DNA from: Erythroxylum novogranatense
Lineage: Eukaryota > Streptophyta > Magnoliopsida > Malpighiales > Erythroxylaceae
Reading direction: 5' to 3'
Length of the DNA: 64,000 bases
NCBI GenBank assembly: GCA_029891385.1
Contig: CM057225.1
Location: forward strand, 16,544,620 to 16,608,619
Shown here: in pieces, positions 47,941 to 59,525 of the stretch
How positions within the stretch are numbered: position 1 is the stretch's first letter
Layout of the letters: the number at the start of each line of letters is the position of its first letter
Notes under the pieces: generated by a model
Seen by the model: the letters and a program-made list of their open reading frames with translations, nothing else
What the model was told of the DNA's origin: nothing
The model's database searches: none
Made by a program: the position numbers and the translations under genes

Positions 47941-49300
47941 TTGCTCATGTTCGATCGATTTATCTTCCTTTATTGGAAGAGATGGCTAAGCTTAAGATAA
48001 GCTTGACACAGGAAGAACCGGATTGTCTTCTGGCTAATTTTCGAGTTAGACCGATGCTGAAGGAAAATGTTAGGGATTTGCAGGCTCAGGATGCGGATTT
48101 GAGTAAGCTTCGGGACGAGATTCAGAATGGCAAGGTTTCTGAGATAGATGTGCGGGATGATGGGCTTATGACGATTCTTGGTAGGTTGTGTATTCCAGAT
48201 GTGCGGGAGATCAAGGATGAGATTATGGATGAGGCACACAATGCGCCTTACATCATGCATCCGGTAGCACCGGGATGTATCGGATTTGAGAGAGCACTTT
48301 TGGTGGAAAGGCATGAAGAGGGATATAGCGAGTTAAATCGAAGAAGTGTCTAGTGTGTTAGCAAGTCAAGGTGAACACCGTGCACCTTGCAAGTCGAGGT
48401 CGTTGCCTATTCGGAGTGGAAGTGGCGGCAGTGACGATGGACTTTGATGGGATTGCTAGGACCAGCAGGAGGCACGATGCCATTTGGGTGATTGTTGATC
48501 GGTTGACTAAGTCAGCCCACTTTTTAGCGATTCGACAGATTGATTCTTTGCATGTGTTGGCAAAGAAGTATATCGATGAGATAGTGAGGTCGTGGGATTC
48601 GAATTCGATCGTGTCGGACCAAGATCCGCGGTTCACTTCGAGGTTTTGGGCGATTTGCAGGAAGCTTTAGGGACGGTTGAATTTTAGTACGACTTTTCAC
48701 CCTCAGACGGATGGTCAGTCGGAGAGGACTATTCGGACACTTGAGGGGATGCTTCGAGCGTGTGTGATGGATTTTCGAGGAGCATGGGATGAGCATTTGC
48801 CGTTGGTCGAATTTGCTTTTAACAATTCGTACCATTCGAGCATTCAGATGGCTCCATATAAGGCATTGTATGGGCGGAGGTGTAGGACTCCGATCTGTTG
48901 GGATAAAGAAGGAGAGAGGTAATTGGAAGGACCAGATTTGATTCAGATGACTGTTGAGAAAGTCAATCTGATTAAGCAGCGACTTAAGGTAGCACAGGAC
49001 AGAATGAAGAGTTATGTTGATGCTCACCGAAAGGAAATAGAATATGAGGTTGATGAGAAAGTGTTCCTTAAGACATCTCCTTGGAAAGGAGTATTGAGAT
49101 TCGGCAAGAAAGGGAAGTTGAGTTCGAGGTATGTGGGTCCCTATGAGATCCTTGAGAGGATTGGACCACTTGCCTACAGATTGGCATTACCTCCGGAGTT
49201 ATCGCAGATTCACGATGTTTTTCATGTGTCGATGTTGAGGAGATATAGATCGGATCCGTCACATGTTATTCAGGCTAGTGAGGTTCAGTTGCGAGATGAT
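47941..49300 (+). pseudogene. Chromovirus integrase
   Basis: After a degraded zinc-binding domain (48,200-48,360) comes the catalytic core: DAIWVIVDRLTKSAHFL, then SDQDPRFTSRFW (second Asp), a stop at 48,668, and [19 protein letters not shown] with the DDE Glu. [20 protein letters not shown] and a stop at 48,920 follow. The C-terminal part holds LSSRYVGPYEILERIGPLAY and IHDVFHVSMLRRY, the GPY/F module typical of chromoviruses. In intact elements it inserts the cDNA and makes the 5-bp duplications seen here. Confidence 0.92.
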
Positions 49301-49475
49301 TTGAGCTATGAGGAGCTTCCAGTACAGATTTTGGATTCTAAGGACAAGGTTCTCGAGAACAAGGCGATTGATTAGTAAAGTCCTTTGGAGGAATCATTCG
49401 GTAGAGGAAGCTAATTGGGAGCCATTGGATGCTATGCAGGAGAAGTATCCGCATCTCTTCGACGATTCAGGTAAA
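49301..49475 (+). pseudogene. Integrase C-terminal chromodomain (Tekay-type)
   Basis: PVQILDSKDKVLENKAID is followed, after a stop and frame change at 49,375, by VLWRNHSVEEANWEPLDAM and KYPHLF. This is the Tekay/Del chromodomain, which directs insertion into heterochromatin (family knowledge). It places the element in the chromovirus Tekay lineage. Confidence 0.88.
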
Positions 49476-49498
49476 TTTCGAGGACGAAATTTCTTTTT

Positions 49499-49512
49499 AA
49501 GAGGGGGAGAAA
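49499..49512 (+). promoter_or_regulatory. Polypurine tract
   Basis: AAGAGGGGGAGAAA directly precedes the 3' LTR; the same tract, inverted, is at 32,581-32,594. Confidence 0.93.
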
Positions 49513-51199
49513 TGTTAGGCCCCGAATATTTTTATGATATTATTATGTGATTTGTGCCTTAATTCGGATTAATTGAGAGAATTATGGATAATGACGGTTA
49601 ATTGAGATTAAATAAGGTATTAGCGGATTAATTATGTGAGGGCATTTTGGACAGTTACTTAAGAAGAAAAAGGAATTAGGCTTATTAAGGTGATCTTGCT
49701 CTAGGTTAAAATAAAAGCAAGTATAAAAGAAGAACAAGGGAAGGAGAAACGAAGAAGAAGAAAAAAGAAAAGAAGAGAAAGAAGCGTCGTCGATAGAGAG
49801 GTGAAGAGGAAGAGAAGAGAGTCGCGATTTCGGAAGGTTTCGACAGATTTAGAGCTTCAATCGGTAAGTTTACTTCCTTCTTAACTTGTTTTGATTGGGT
49901 TTAAACATTGAGATTGTGGATTATGTGAGAATCGACGATGTTTTAGGGTTTTGGGCGAAATATATGGCTAAATCGTTAGATTGATGTGTTTGGGAGTTGA
50001 GAATGACTTAGGAATGCCTTTTAAGACCTGTTATATTGTTTAGAAGTGTTGAGTGTGGTAAATGGAGGAATTAGCAGTTGAAATCTGCAGAAATCTGGGT
50101 TCGGAGTCGAGTTCCTCGACCCATACGTCGCGACGTGCGTATGAACACGCCGCGGCGAACGAAGAAGGAAGCCACGTCGCGACGTGTAAATAATTTTACG
50201 ATTATTCGTCGCGGCGTGTGAAATGTTGTAGACGTCGCGACGTGCGAAGGGAGACGTCGCGACGTGCGACGTTTGGTTCGACGAGCCTTCGCGCAGGTCC
50301 TTGGCGTTCTTCGTCATGACGGCCCTTCGTTCTTGGCGAGGCCCTTGTTTCCGAAATTGAGATGTTTATATTGTTAGGGATATCTTTTGGTGTAGATATC
50401 CGAATGAGGTGATCTTGGATTCGTTGTGATCTAGAAATTAAGGACTACAAGTTGTATGAAGAAGGGAAATTCGGGAATTGTTTCGAAAAGTTCGGGAATT
50501 TTGATGGGAATCGGATGGAGACTTTTAACGCTTTACGTTTTGCTTTTCGAGCTTTATTAAATAATTGCTATAGATATTAATTGTGTGGAAATTTGGTTTA
50601 TTATAGGGAACCAAGCTGATTTGACCCAATCGCGAGAGGAAGGACAACAGTGAGTCTGATACTCAGCGATACTAGGTGGGTAATATGTTTATCGTTATTG
50701 TGTGTATGGGCAATTGCATGATGTGTGCTTGCTTGCGTTATATGACATTATTTGTATTGAATTGCATGAGAGATGCTGAATATGCTTTGATCATAATTAT
50801 GCATGGATTAATGGGCCTTTATGGCAATGGAAAGAATGGAAATTATGATATGCTTTGAGCATGAATCGAATGGATTATGTGCTTTGTTTGGGCAAGAGAG
50901 TTACGGATGGAGTCACGTGCACGTTGACATTTTTGAAAGCCTTCTCCCGGCTGCCCGCTTGTGGCAACGAGATCCTTGAGAAATCGGACTCGGATGGATT
51001 ACGGATTTACCTTGGGTTATCCGGATGGATTACTGGAACTCGAGCCAGTTGTTTGTGCATACACGATTGATTTGATGAGCATAAGATATGATGGATTTGA
51101 TAGATTTGTTGCATAATGATTGATGTGATAAGAAATAGAAATTGCTTGACATATACTGATTGAATGTGAATTGAATTGATGAATTATGATTTGCTAGTG

Positions 51200-51240
<41 letters not shown>

Positions 51241-51717
51241 TATATATATCGTTGTCAATGGCTATAAACGATATGCCATCGAGCATTGCTCACCAATTAC
51301 TCCATTACTCTCCTCAGTGCAGATCGAGGCGATAGTTGACTTGGCGAGGCATCGAAACTTCCAGCTAATTAGGAGCTTTGCCTTAAGTTAGTAATTTGGA
51401 TTGGCCTCAGAGCATTTTATCATGGAGCATCTTTTGTATTTTGAAATTTCATTTTACTTTGTATTACGCTGCATTTGAGAATCTTTGTTGCATTTCTTGA
51501 ATGAGAATGACATATGTTTTATGAATTTGAGATATGGAAATGCATGTTGAGAATGCATGCGATGGTATGTATGAGTATATGTTTATGTATGTGTGAATCG
51601 AATATGTCTTTGTATGGATGTTGGGATCGGGTCCGACGGTATATGGAGCGCCCGACGCCGGGGCGACCCGAGGGGCCCTCCCTCGGGGATTCGGACGTAT
51701 GGGGCTCGGGCCCAACA
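49513..51717 (+). mobile_element. 3' LTR (2,205 bp) of Tekay-type chromovirus
   Basis: TGTTAGGCCCCG... to ...CGGGCCCAACA, followed by ACACT. Same landmarks as the 5' LTR: TATAAAAG at 49,722, GGTAAGT donor at 49,864, palindromes at 50,125-50,265, cassette at 50,607-50,675, GAGC/GCTC hairpin at 51,281-51,291, acceptor at 51,317 and GC hairpin at 51,667-51,687. It has a longer (TA)n tract at 51,204-51,236 than the 5' LTR. Confidence 0.95.
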
Positions 51718-51722
51718 ACACT
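51718..51722. repeat. Target-site duplication ACACT, right copy
   Basis: Exact repeat of 39,486-39,490. Confidence 0.9.
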
Positions 51723-52200
51723 ATAGAATGTTTACATTTGCATACCTAAGTCAAGGTTATGGTGCAGGCAGTTCCTTAATTACTCCTTTTATATCACTAA
51801 AGTGTCATATAAAGTCTTAGCCTTTTAATTATTAGAAGGAGACAATATCATTTCTAAGTTCTTTTATACATGCTGAAGGATCTTATTTACCAAAAAACTC
51901 TCGGTCATCTTATTTCATATAGTAGTGGATAATAGAGGCAACAAATTTAGCCATAATTTAGCCCAGTCCTTTAATTTAAAAGGGAATAATCCCAATCATA
52001 TGGAATCTTCTAAAATTCATCAAGCTTGAAGGTATCATAAGTTTGCAAAAATTGACAATATGAGCATTAGGATCCCCATCTGGTAGACCATCAAATTACA
52101 CTAACTATCAAACCATCTAAATCATATTGGGTTTAGTATTAGTCATTTGCCTCAACCGTTAGTTTAGTAGTGTTAGATTCCATCCTTGTTAATGATGGTC
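51723..52200 (-). pseudogene. Athila-like gag, central part
   Basis: Minus-strand frames resemble Athila gag: DPNAHIVNFCKLMIPSSL then MIGIIPF near 52,075-51,975, the counterpart of the DPxxHLxxFxxxCDTF...LRLFPFSL region, and a SIIHYYMK-like piece further on. It joins the gag end at 39,400-39,190 across the chromovirus insertion. Confidence 0.6.
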
Positions 52201-54040
52201 TAGTATAATCATTCATTGTGCAATTCCCTATTTAACTTACTATTATGCCTAGTAATTGCATTAGCACTCTAAAGTTTCCTTCTCTAATTTTCTGAAACAG
52301 TGTATGATTGATCTCTAGATCTGGCTTAAATGATACTTTCATACAACAAAAACCCTTACCTTGTAATACAACCACAGCCACAAGATCAAGAAAAGAATGT
52401 TATAAAATGAATAAATAAAATAATGATTATACTAATAAAAATAAAGCTTTCCTAATATTCCAATTCTCCAATAATGGAGTTAAAACTTAATGGGTGATAT
52501 GAATATAGGTATAAAATGAAACACAAAATAATACTAAAAAAAAGATCTAAGCAAGTATACAAATTGTTTCTATACTATAACTCAATAAGTTAAGTGTCAA
52601 TCTCACAAGGACATAAATTACTAGTATTAAATATCTTTTGTTATCAAATCTAAGAAGTTAATGATTGATTGAAAGAAAGAAATAAAATAATTTAAATCAA
52701 TAAATTAAAGCAATGAATAAGGTTAAAGTAATCACATGTAAGTAAGATCTAGGTAGACTTCCCTAAAATGTTTTCAATACATTAAATTCATCTTGACTCA
52801 ATAATTAATCTTAGTTTTTAAACTAGCAAGAACTCCAATTTTACAACTATATTATATCTTGAATAATACAAATCATATTTTTAAGTTGATTGATTGAAAT
52901 ATTTTCTAATCAAAACCCTTAAGAACGTAATACTTAGTTTTGTAGATTTATATGATAGGTTTAACCTTAATATAAAAGATTTATGTGTCCTTATCTCTAA
53001 GGTACCATGTAATTCTCATTGTTCATATTATATCTATCCATAGAAATATTCTTCAATCTAATTAAATTAAATCTAAAATTAAATCAAAACATTGAAAAAT
53101 TCAACTTAATATAATATAATCATAAACAATTCTAAAAAACTAGAACCTTTTATTGAATTAAGAATAAATTCAAAACATCAATTCCTAAGATTTATCCCAC
53201 CTAGATATATATCTCGATTAGTTTATAATAACATAAAGAAAACCCATAAAGAATAATAAACAACACAAGAAAGAAGTTTGATTCTTATGGCTTGAATCTT
53301 AATTTTCTTTATATATCTTAATGAATCTTCTTACTTTTCCTTTCTAATAGTTCTCTTTCCTTAATCCTAGTCTTTTTAATCAACTCCTAAATGATGTTTT
53401 AGTTCAAAAACTAATCTCCAAGGACTCTTTGAAAACTCTGAAACTATTCTTCACTATCATTCAATGAAAACATGAAACCCTAAAATCTTTACCTACCATA
53501 GCCTAACTATAGGACTGTATTGAGCTCTTGTATTGCTTAAAACCCCTCTTAGCTTCTTTATATAATAAAGACTACCAATATAGGTGTAAATAAGGGTCCA
53601 TGTTTATCCCGTTTTGAGGAATATAGATAGAACATGGTAGGATGTCACATATATATGAAGAATATATTATCCTTTTATTAAACATAGTTAAGATACATGT
53701 TCGTGTTAGTATTATGATAGTCATTTAGGAAGCTTATCTAGGAACAAAATGTGGTAGGATTGAACATAGGTATCAACAAGGTACTATGTTGGCATTTTGT
53801 TTCAAGTCATTCATTTAAAATTTGCCAAATTTGCTCCAATTTGATTTAAATCTTTGCAAATCTAGTCCTTCTTCATTTAAAGACTAAAATAAGACCCAAA
53901 ATCATATATATTTTATTTTAGGTACCAAATCCATTAAAAAAAATCTAAACACAAGTATAATGCTTTCCAAATTTATGATAAAAATGTAATACGTTTAACA
54001 CTTAAGAAGTATCACCGTTACCGCCTAAAACTCACAATAT
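52201..54040. other. AT-rich region, perhaps Athila leader or LTR
   Basis: No credible ORF. Phrases such as AAGTGTCAATCTCACAAGGA near 52,600 resemble leader sequence of Athila-type elements, but no LTR end was fixed. Confidence 0.35.
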
Positions 54041-54990
54041 GAAGCCTAAAACATTAATTCTTTCTATTAGTCATTGCATAATGGAACAAGAAGAAAAAAA
54101 AACAACAAAAATAACACCAATAGCCATTAAACCAAAACCTAAAGCCAAATCTAGAAAACTTAAAGGTAAGTCTCTTAGAAACTCTTTGTTTAAAGAACAA
54201 GGATAAATTCATGTTGTAAAGGGTCTTATAGATGTTATAAAGAATGTGAAATGTTTCTTCTATAAGAAGAAAGGCCATAAAAAATAAGATTGCATAAAGT
54301 ATAAGACTTTAAAAGGAAAATAAGATTTGTCTTATGTAATTTATGAATCTAATGTTGCTATAGTCACATCAAGTTCCTAATGGCTAGAATTTAGATGTCA
54401 CTTCAATAATACAGATATTTATATTAAGGAGATAACCAACTATGGATGAGTAAAAACCGATGGTCAACAATGACAAAGAAGTGGATATAGATTTTACAGG
54501 ACTTATTTATTTAAACCTTGATGATGTTTACAAACTTATTTTGTATAACACTTTTTATATGTCATTTTTCTTGTGAAACTTGATCATTGTATCTATTTTG
54601 GAAAACAAAGGCTATAGATTTGTAATTGAAAACTCCAATGTACAATTATCGTTTGATATAAAATATATTGATACAACTTTCTTGTCATATGATTTATATA
54701 AAATATGTTTAAATTCTTATAGAATCTATGCTTCTTTTTATATTGTTGGAAAGATTATTAGTAAAGGACTTTTGATAACCAAAAAAAATACTATGGCATT
54801 AAAGATTAGGTCTCATCTTTAGAGAAAATGTTGAAAGATTCACAAAGAAAAAGAATCTTCCAACTTTTTATTTTGGTCAAAATATGTTTTACTATGTTTC
54901 CACTCTTTCTCAATTATAGTAACAAAGATCTTGGTTATAGTTACGAGTTCATATTTAATATGTAAGAAATATACCCAAGTAAAATGTGTA
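54041..54990 (+). pseudogene. Copia gag-protease relic, plus strand
   Basis: Plus-strand pieces read as a lysine-rich gag tail, then a zinc knuckle at about 54,250-54,295 (CFFYKKKGHKK, stop, DC; second Cys replaced by Tyr), and at 54,580-54,730 the segment LIIVSILENKGYRFVIENSN, the counterpart of the RNLISVSKLDxxGY motif before the integrase. Heavily mutated. Confidence 0.6.
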
Positions 54991-55420
54991 AATTGATCAA
55001 TGGTTTACTACAAAGTCTAGATAAAGTTGGTAAGAGATCCCATAAATCATAATGTACAAGAATACAACACTATGATAACATTGGACATAAACATATGCTC
55101 TAACCTACTAGTATGCGGATGATCAAGAAAATAATGCCATAAATCCCAAGTATTATTCTAAAAACATATGTAGATGGACCGACCGTAAAACATACTAAAG
55201 AATCCATTATATGGTCTAAATCAAGATGAAACAAAATGATCACTTGCCCCATTTAAATTTCCTATGTCATAACTAAGAGGAAAATTTTATCAAACAAGTT
55301 GATCAGTTAATCGTGCAATAAAATCAAGTTAGCTAAGAAAAATAAAAAGTATAAAAAGATTTTTTTTCGATTTAGTAGTTGAATAAATAGTATTAATTCC
55401 TTTAAATGATATTTTCTTCT
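54991..55420. other. Unassigned copia-derived sequence
   Basis: No clear motif. It lies between a plus-strand and a minus-strand copia relic, and their boundary was not found. Confidence 0.35.
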
Positions 55421-56524
55421 GTAGTAAAAAATTGATTTTAAAACATAAGGTTTGAATTTAGAAAAGCATTTTTTCAAACATATATCTGATTAAAAGTGGT
55501 TAAGTCTAAAAACCAAAGAGCATATGCAATTCCTTTACTTGATAACTCAAAAATAGAAAAAGTAGAAGAAATAATAGCTAGAATAGTCAATTGCATTGAA
55601 TCTTGATCATCTTCCGAAGAACCTCCTGTTGTGAGTAAGGTCTCATTATTATTAGCATCCTATTGGTCACATCGCATGATAACATACATTGCTAGACTAT
55701 GCTTATTCTTTAAAGTTATACAATTTAGAATGATATATCTTGACTTTGTTTCATTAGTTACATATATTACGCTCTTGACAATAAGATTGCATATGTTCAG
55801 GTCCATCAAGATATTTACACTTTACTTTGATGCTTTTATTTTGAATGAATTTACCATTTGAAGTGATAAAGACTCCATTAAATAAATTTGATTCAACATC
55901 TAGTTGATCTTGTGTATTCATTTGAGTTTCGTCATGAAAATATCTCTAAAGACATCCACACTTACACTTACATTCCCTTGATTAATTAAGTTGACTTGTG
56001 CATTCTCAAATTTAAGTCAGATATTTATAAAGCAATATATCACTTTTCTACTATCTCTCTTTACTCGATCCGCAACTGTATTATTTCAACATATATCTCT
56101 ATCTTCTTGTTTGATGTGGGTTATTTCATATTCAAGTTAAAATTGTCTTGATTGATCTATTTGACAATAAATCCTTTTGAAGATGTTTCTACATCTTAGT
56201 AGCAATTTTGAAAGACCTGAGGCTTAATGCCATAAAAGACTCAATTGAATCCAATATCCGAGCGTTCTTGACCTCCATTAATTATCTGTATCACCTTCTT
56301 CCTTTTAAAATCCATCAAGAATAGCAAAGATTCCCTTTCCTTCAATAAAAATATATAGTATAATTTATCCTATTAAAATTGACATATATGAACTCATACT
56401 TATTTCCATCCTATTATTGTCTCAACATAAAGAACTTAAAAGAAAACAAATCCTTTAAAGGATAATAAAAGGAAATTTTCTTAAAAGAATTTATTTAAAG
56501 AAAATCAGACAAGCTTTAATACCA
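55421..56524 (-). pseudogene. Copia gag relic, minus strand
   Basis: On the minus strand a degenerate zinc knuckle is read near 55,830-55,780: CKYLDGPEHMQSYC has C-x2-(C to L)-x4-H-x4-C spacing. Upstream are gag-like pieces. A PBS-like TGGTATTAAAGC (degenerate tRNA-Met type) lies next to the LTR end at 56,525. Confidence 0.5.
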
Positions 56525-57270
56525 TGAAAATTTTGTATATAGAAAATTAAGAAAAAGATATATACAATTGAAATATTTATATATAAGAAAAGATTTGCTC
56601 TCAAATAATAATCAAACTTAACTCCATTTTTGTTTTATTCTTAGAGGAATTTTCTTCTCTTAATCCTTAATGTTAGATAAAACAATACATTCTCATCTTA
56701 ATATTAGACAAAATTTTCTCCTCTCCATTACAATATTGTGACAATTTTTTTTAAAAAGGGCAATTTTAGATCAAGTGCAAAAAATAATTATAAAACTATT
56801 TCATATTGATTTTCAAAGTCAATATCACTTTAAATTTATAGCATGATTACACATAAAATATAATAAAGCATTAATTCATACCTTATTGTAAATCTTAATC
56901 CTTGTCTTGTCATTTTCTTTGAACCATTAATCCTTATCTTGTCATTTTCTTTGAACCATTTCTACAATTTCCTCATCATAACCACCATAGCCGTGCAAAT
57001 ATCTGATCTCTGATGATATCCATACAATATGTTGAGAGAACTCTGTAATTATTGTAAAGATGGTTAAGCAAGGAGTGCTAACTCTGTTGGAGCCTAAACT
57101 TATTTATAATAGGACTTGGACTTTTTAGTAATTCAATTGAAATAAAATTCTAATTTTAATTAGAATTACAACTAATTCTAATTAAATACCAAATGGGCTC
57201 AAATAAGATCTAATATCGTATATTATTCCTTATTTATTAATATCTCATATTTAATCATAAAGTTTTTCAA
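56525..57270 (-). mobile_element. Putative copia 5' LTR
   Basis: In minus orientation it would run from TGAAAAACTTTATG (57,270) to CAAAATTTTCA (56,525), followed by the PBS-like site. Ends are approximate. Part of it (56,770-57,090) is related to 27,666-27,972. A 34-bp segment around CTTATCTTGTCATTTTCTTT is duplicated near 56,905-56,960. Confidence 0.4.
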
Positions 57271-57399
57271 ACTTTACAATAAAGTCTCACTTGATTAAAT
57301 ATTCTCTCTTGAACATGTTCTTTGTGTGTTACCTCTTAAGTTCACAAATATGTTAGCAATGGATATAAATTATAACCCTAAATAATGTTTAAGATTAGA

Positions 57400-58115
57400 C
57401 ACTACAAGAAAAATGAAGCTTAGCGATAGAAATTACTGACGAAACATCTACACATTTTGTCGGAAAGCAAAGTTAACAATAGAATTTACCTCAAAAACTC
57501 CTAGGTTCAAACATATATGCCAACACGGGTTATACAAAAAATCATAGAGAACAAATGCTAAATGACTTACCTCCGTCAAAGGACACAATGACAGTGGTCG
57601 GAGAAGACAAATGAACACACATGCCGATGAATAGAAGACGAATCCACGATAGAGAAATTGAAAGAATCGACGATAGAAAATGAAAAGGAAAATGCAGGGG
57701 AGAGGGAGGGGGGTCTTTGGGTAGGTTAAATGTGTAGGAAAACGATATCGTTTGGTGTTAAACTAAATGACGTCATTTTCGTTATATTAAAAACGTTGAA
57801 GTAAAAAAAAAACGATGGCATTTACTCTAAAATGTACCGACGGAAACATTTTCGTCGATAAACTCAAAAAAAAATTTTATTCCGCTAAGCATTCCTACCT
57901 CCTTTACTGACAGGAATCTTCTATCGTCACTATATTCTGTTGGAAATTTTATCGAGATAATTTTCTCTATTTTTACCCGTGGATACTTTTACTGTCGCAA
58001 AATGTAATCTTTTCCAACAATATTACCTACGAAAAATTATTTTTCGTCAGTAATTTACTCCGGTTTCTCTTCCATCGGTAACTTTCCATCAGTAATTACT
58101 AATTTTCTTGTAATG
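57400..58115. mobile_element. Non-autonomous CACTA transposon (716 bp)
   Basis: Starts CACTACAAGAAAAATGAAG and ends AATTTTCTTGTAATG, inverted ends of the CACTA (En/Spm) type. It is flanked by a 3-bp AGA duplication (57,397-57,399 and 58,116-58,118). Subterminal GACGGAAA, TTCGTCGA and TTTCGTCAGTAAT motifs occur in both orientations, the expected transposase-binding repeats. It has no transposase. Confidence 0.88.
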
Positions 58116-58118
58116 AGA

Positions 58119-59451
58119 TAAATTAAACAAATATTTATATTCATAAATCAAGATTGGTGCTATAGCCACCCAAATATTTAAAAATGTCAAAGTTATTTTG
58201 ATTGATTATTTTGTGTATGATTCTTCTATATAATTCAATTATTTCATTATACAAGATTCGACTAGACATAGAACATAAAATTAATGTCTATTTTATTTGA
58301 ATCTAGTCATGTTAGTTCTCCATCATTAGCGATTAATTCAATTAGTGATATTTAAAATTATTTTTAAAATATCATTACACTTTGGCAAAGAATTTTTCGA
58401 ATCAACACTAAACATTAAGAACACTAGAACATTCTCCTAAATCACTCTAGAGTGATGAATACAATATTGATCACTCAACTTTCTCTATATAGATATTTTT
58501 GTGATAGTTATTTCGATTATTCACACAAAGTTAGGCTAGGTTTAATGATTTCCTTCTTTAAGGAGCTGAGTACTTAAAAGGTGGTAAGACCCAGACTGTA
58601 GATAAATAATTTTTATGGTAAATGAGAAAGCATTGATTCTTGTTAGGCTCATATGAACCATGACATGTATAATTGATGAGCACATGCCGCTTCTGATACT
58701 GCCTACATTGCCAACTTGATACCACCATGTATAACATCACCAGCAAAGAACTCCACCTATTGAAATAGAAAAGGCAATGTAACATAAAGAAGAAAGGGGA
58801 GGAAAAGCTGAAAAAGGTCAAAAGAGAAAGCACTAAATACAAAGATGATATATAACTGAAGGCGATTCGCCCAATAATTCTATCTCCTGTCGCTTCAAAC
58901 ACAAACAAGAACACTCGTCGTCCACTCTTTGGCGTCTAAAGTCTACCCATTCACATTTTGCACACTCTAGATTGTCTCTAGGAAATCCTTATCTCTTTCT
59001 CTCTCAACTAGCTTGCATAAAAAATGAGCTTCACGCCATTGACCATGCCTTTGTTTATGGTCCCACTTCTTTAAGAGTAAGGAGAACGGTCGCAAACGAT
59101 AAGCAATCTGGTAATGCAGGCTTTGTCACAACCCATCACCGACTGGTCTTTGTTAAAGAAGTTTCCACTCACGAACCCACTCATTTTTAAGAACTTTGAC
59201 CACCTAATAATCTGCCGGCCTTTTTGTTCCAACTTTGCTGCTTCTTTTCTTCTTTGTTAATCATAAACACGCCACTTTCTAATCAAATAATTGAGTCTGG
59301 GATCTCTTTCTTTATTAAGTGGAGCATAATGTTGATTTTAAATAGTTATGTAGCAAGTTAAACCAAAGTTGTAAAGCCAAAAAAATGTTTATAAATCATA
59401 TGTACTGTAGTTTGTTTGTTTGCGTTCTTTCGTCTGTCCCATATGTTGTGT
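58119..59451. other. Unassigned AT-rich stretch
   Basis: Frames at 58,914-58,558 (minus, 118 aa, hydrophobic) and 58,972-59,190 (plus, 72 aa) have no recognised motifs and lie back to back. They could be remnants of an old gene but nothing supports expression. Confidence 0.35.
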
Positions 59452-59525
59452 CTATTACAACTAGTTCAATTCTGGTGAGCGTATAAAGCTATTACAACTA
59501 GTTTAATTCTAGTGAGCGTATAAAT
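59452..59525 (+). repeat. 37-bp direct tandem duplication
   Basis: Two copies (59,452-59,488 and 59,489-59,525) share CTATTACAACTAGTT and GTGAGCGTATAAA, with three differences. Confidence 0.95.

Noticed and set aside
58558..59190. Back-to-back 118-aa and 72-aa ORFs as a small gene
   Set aside because: No recognisable domain; the hydrophobic frame is low-complexity F/L/S typical of T-rich DNA.
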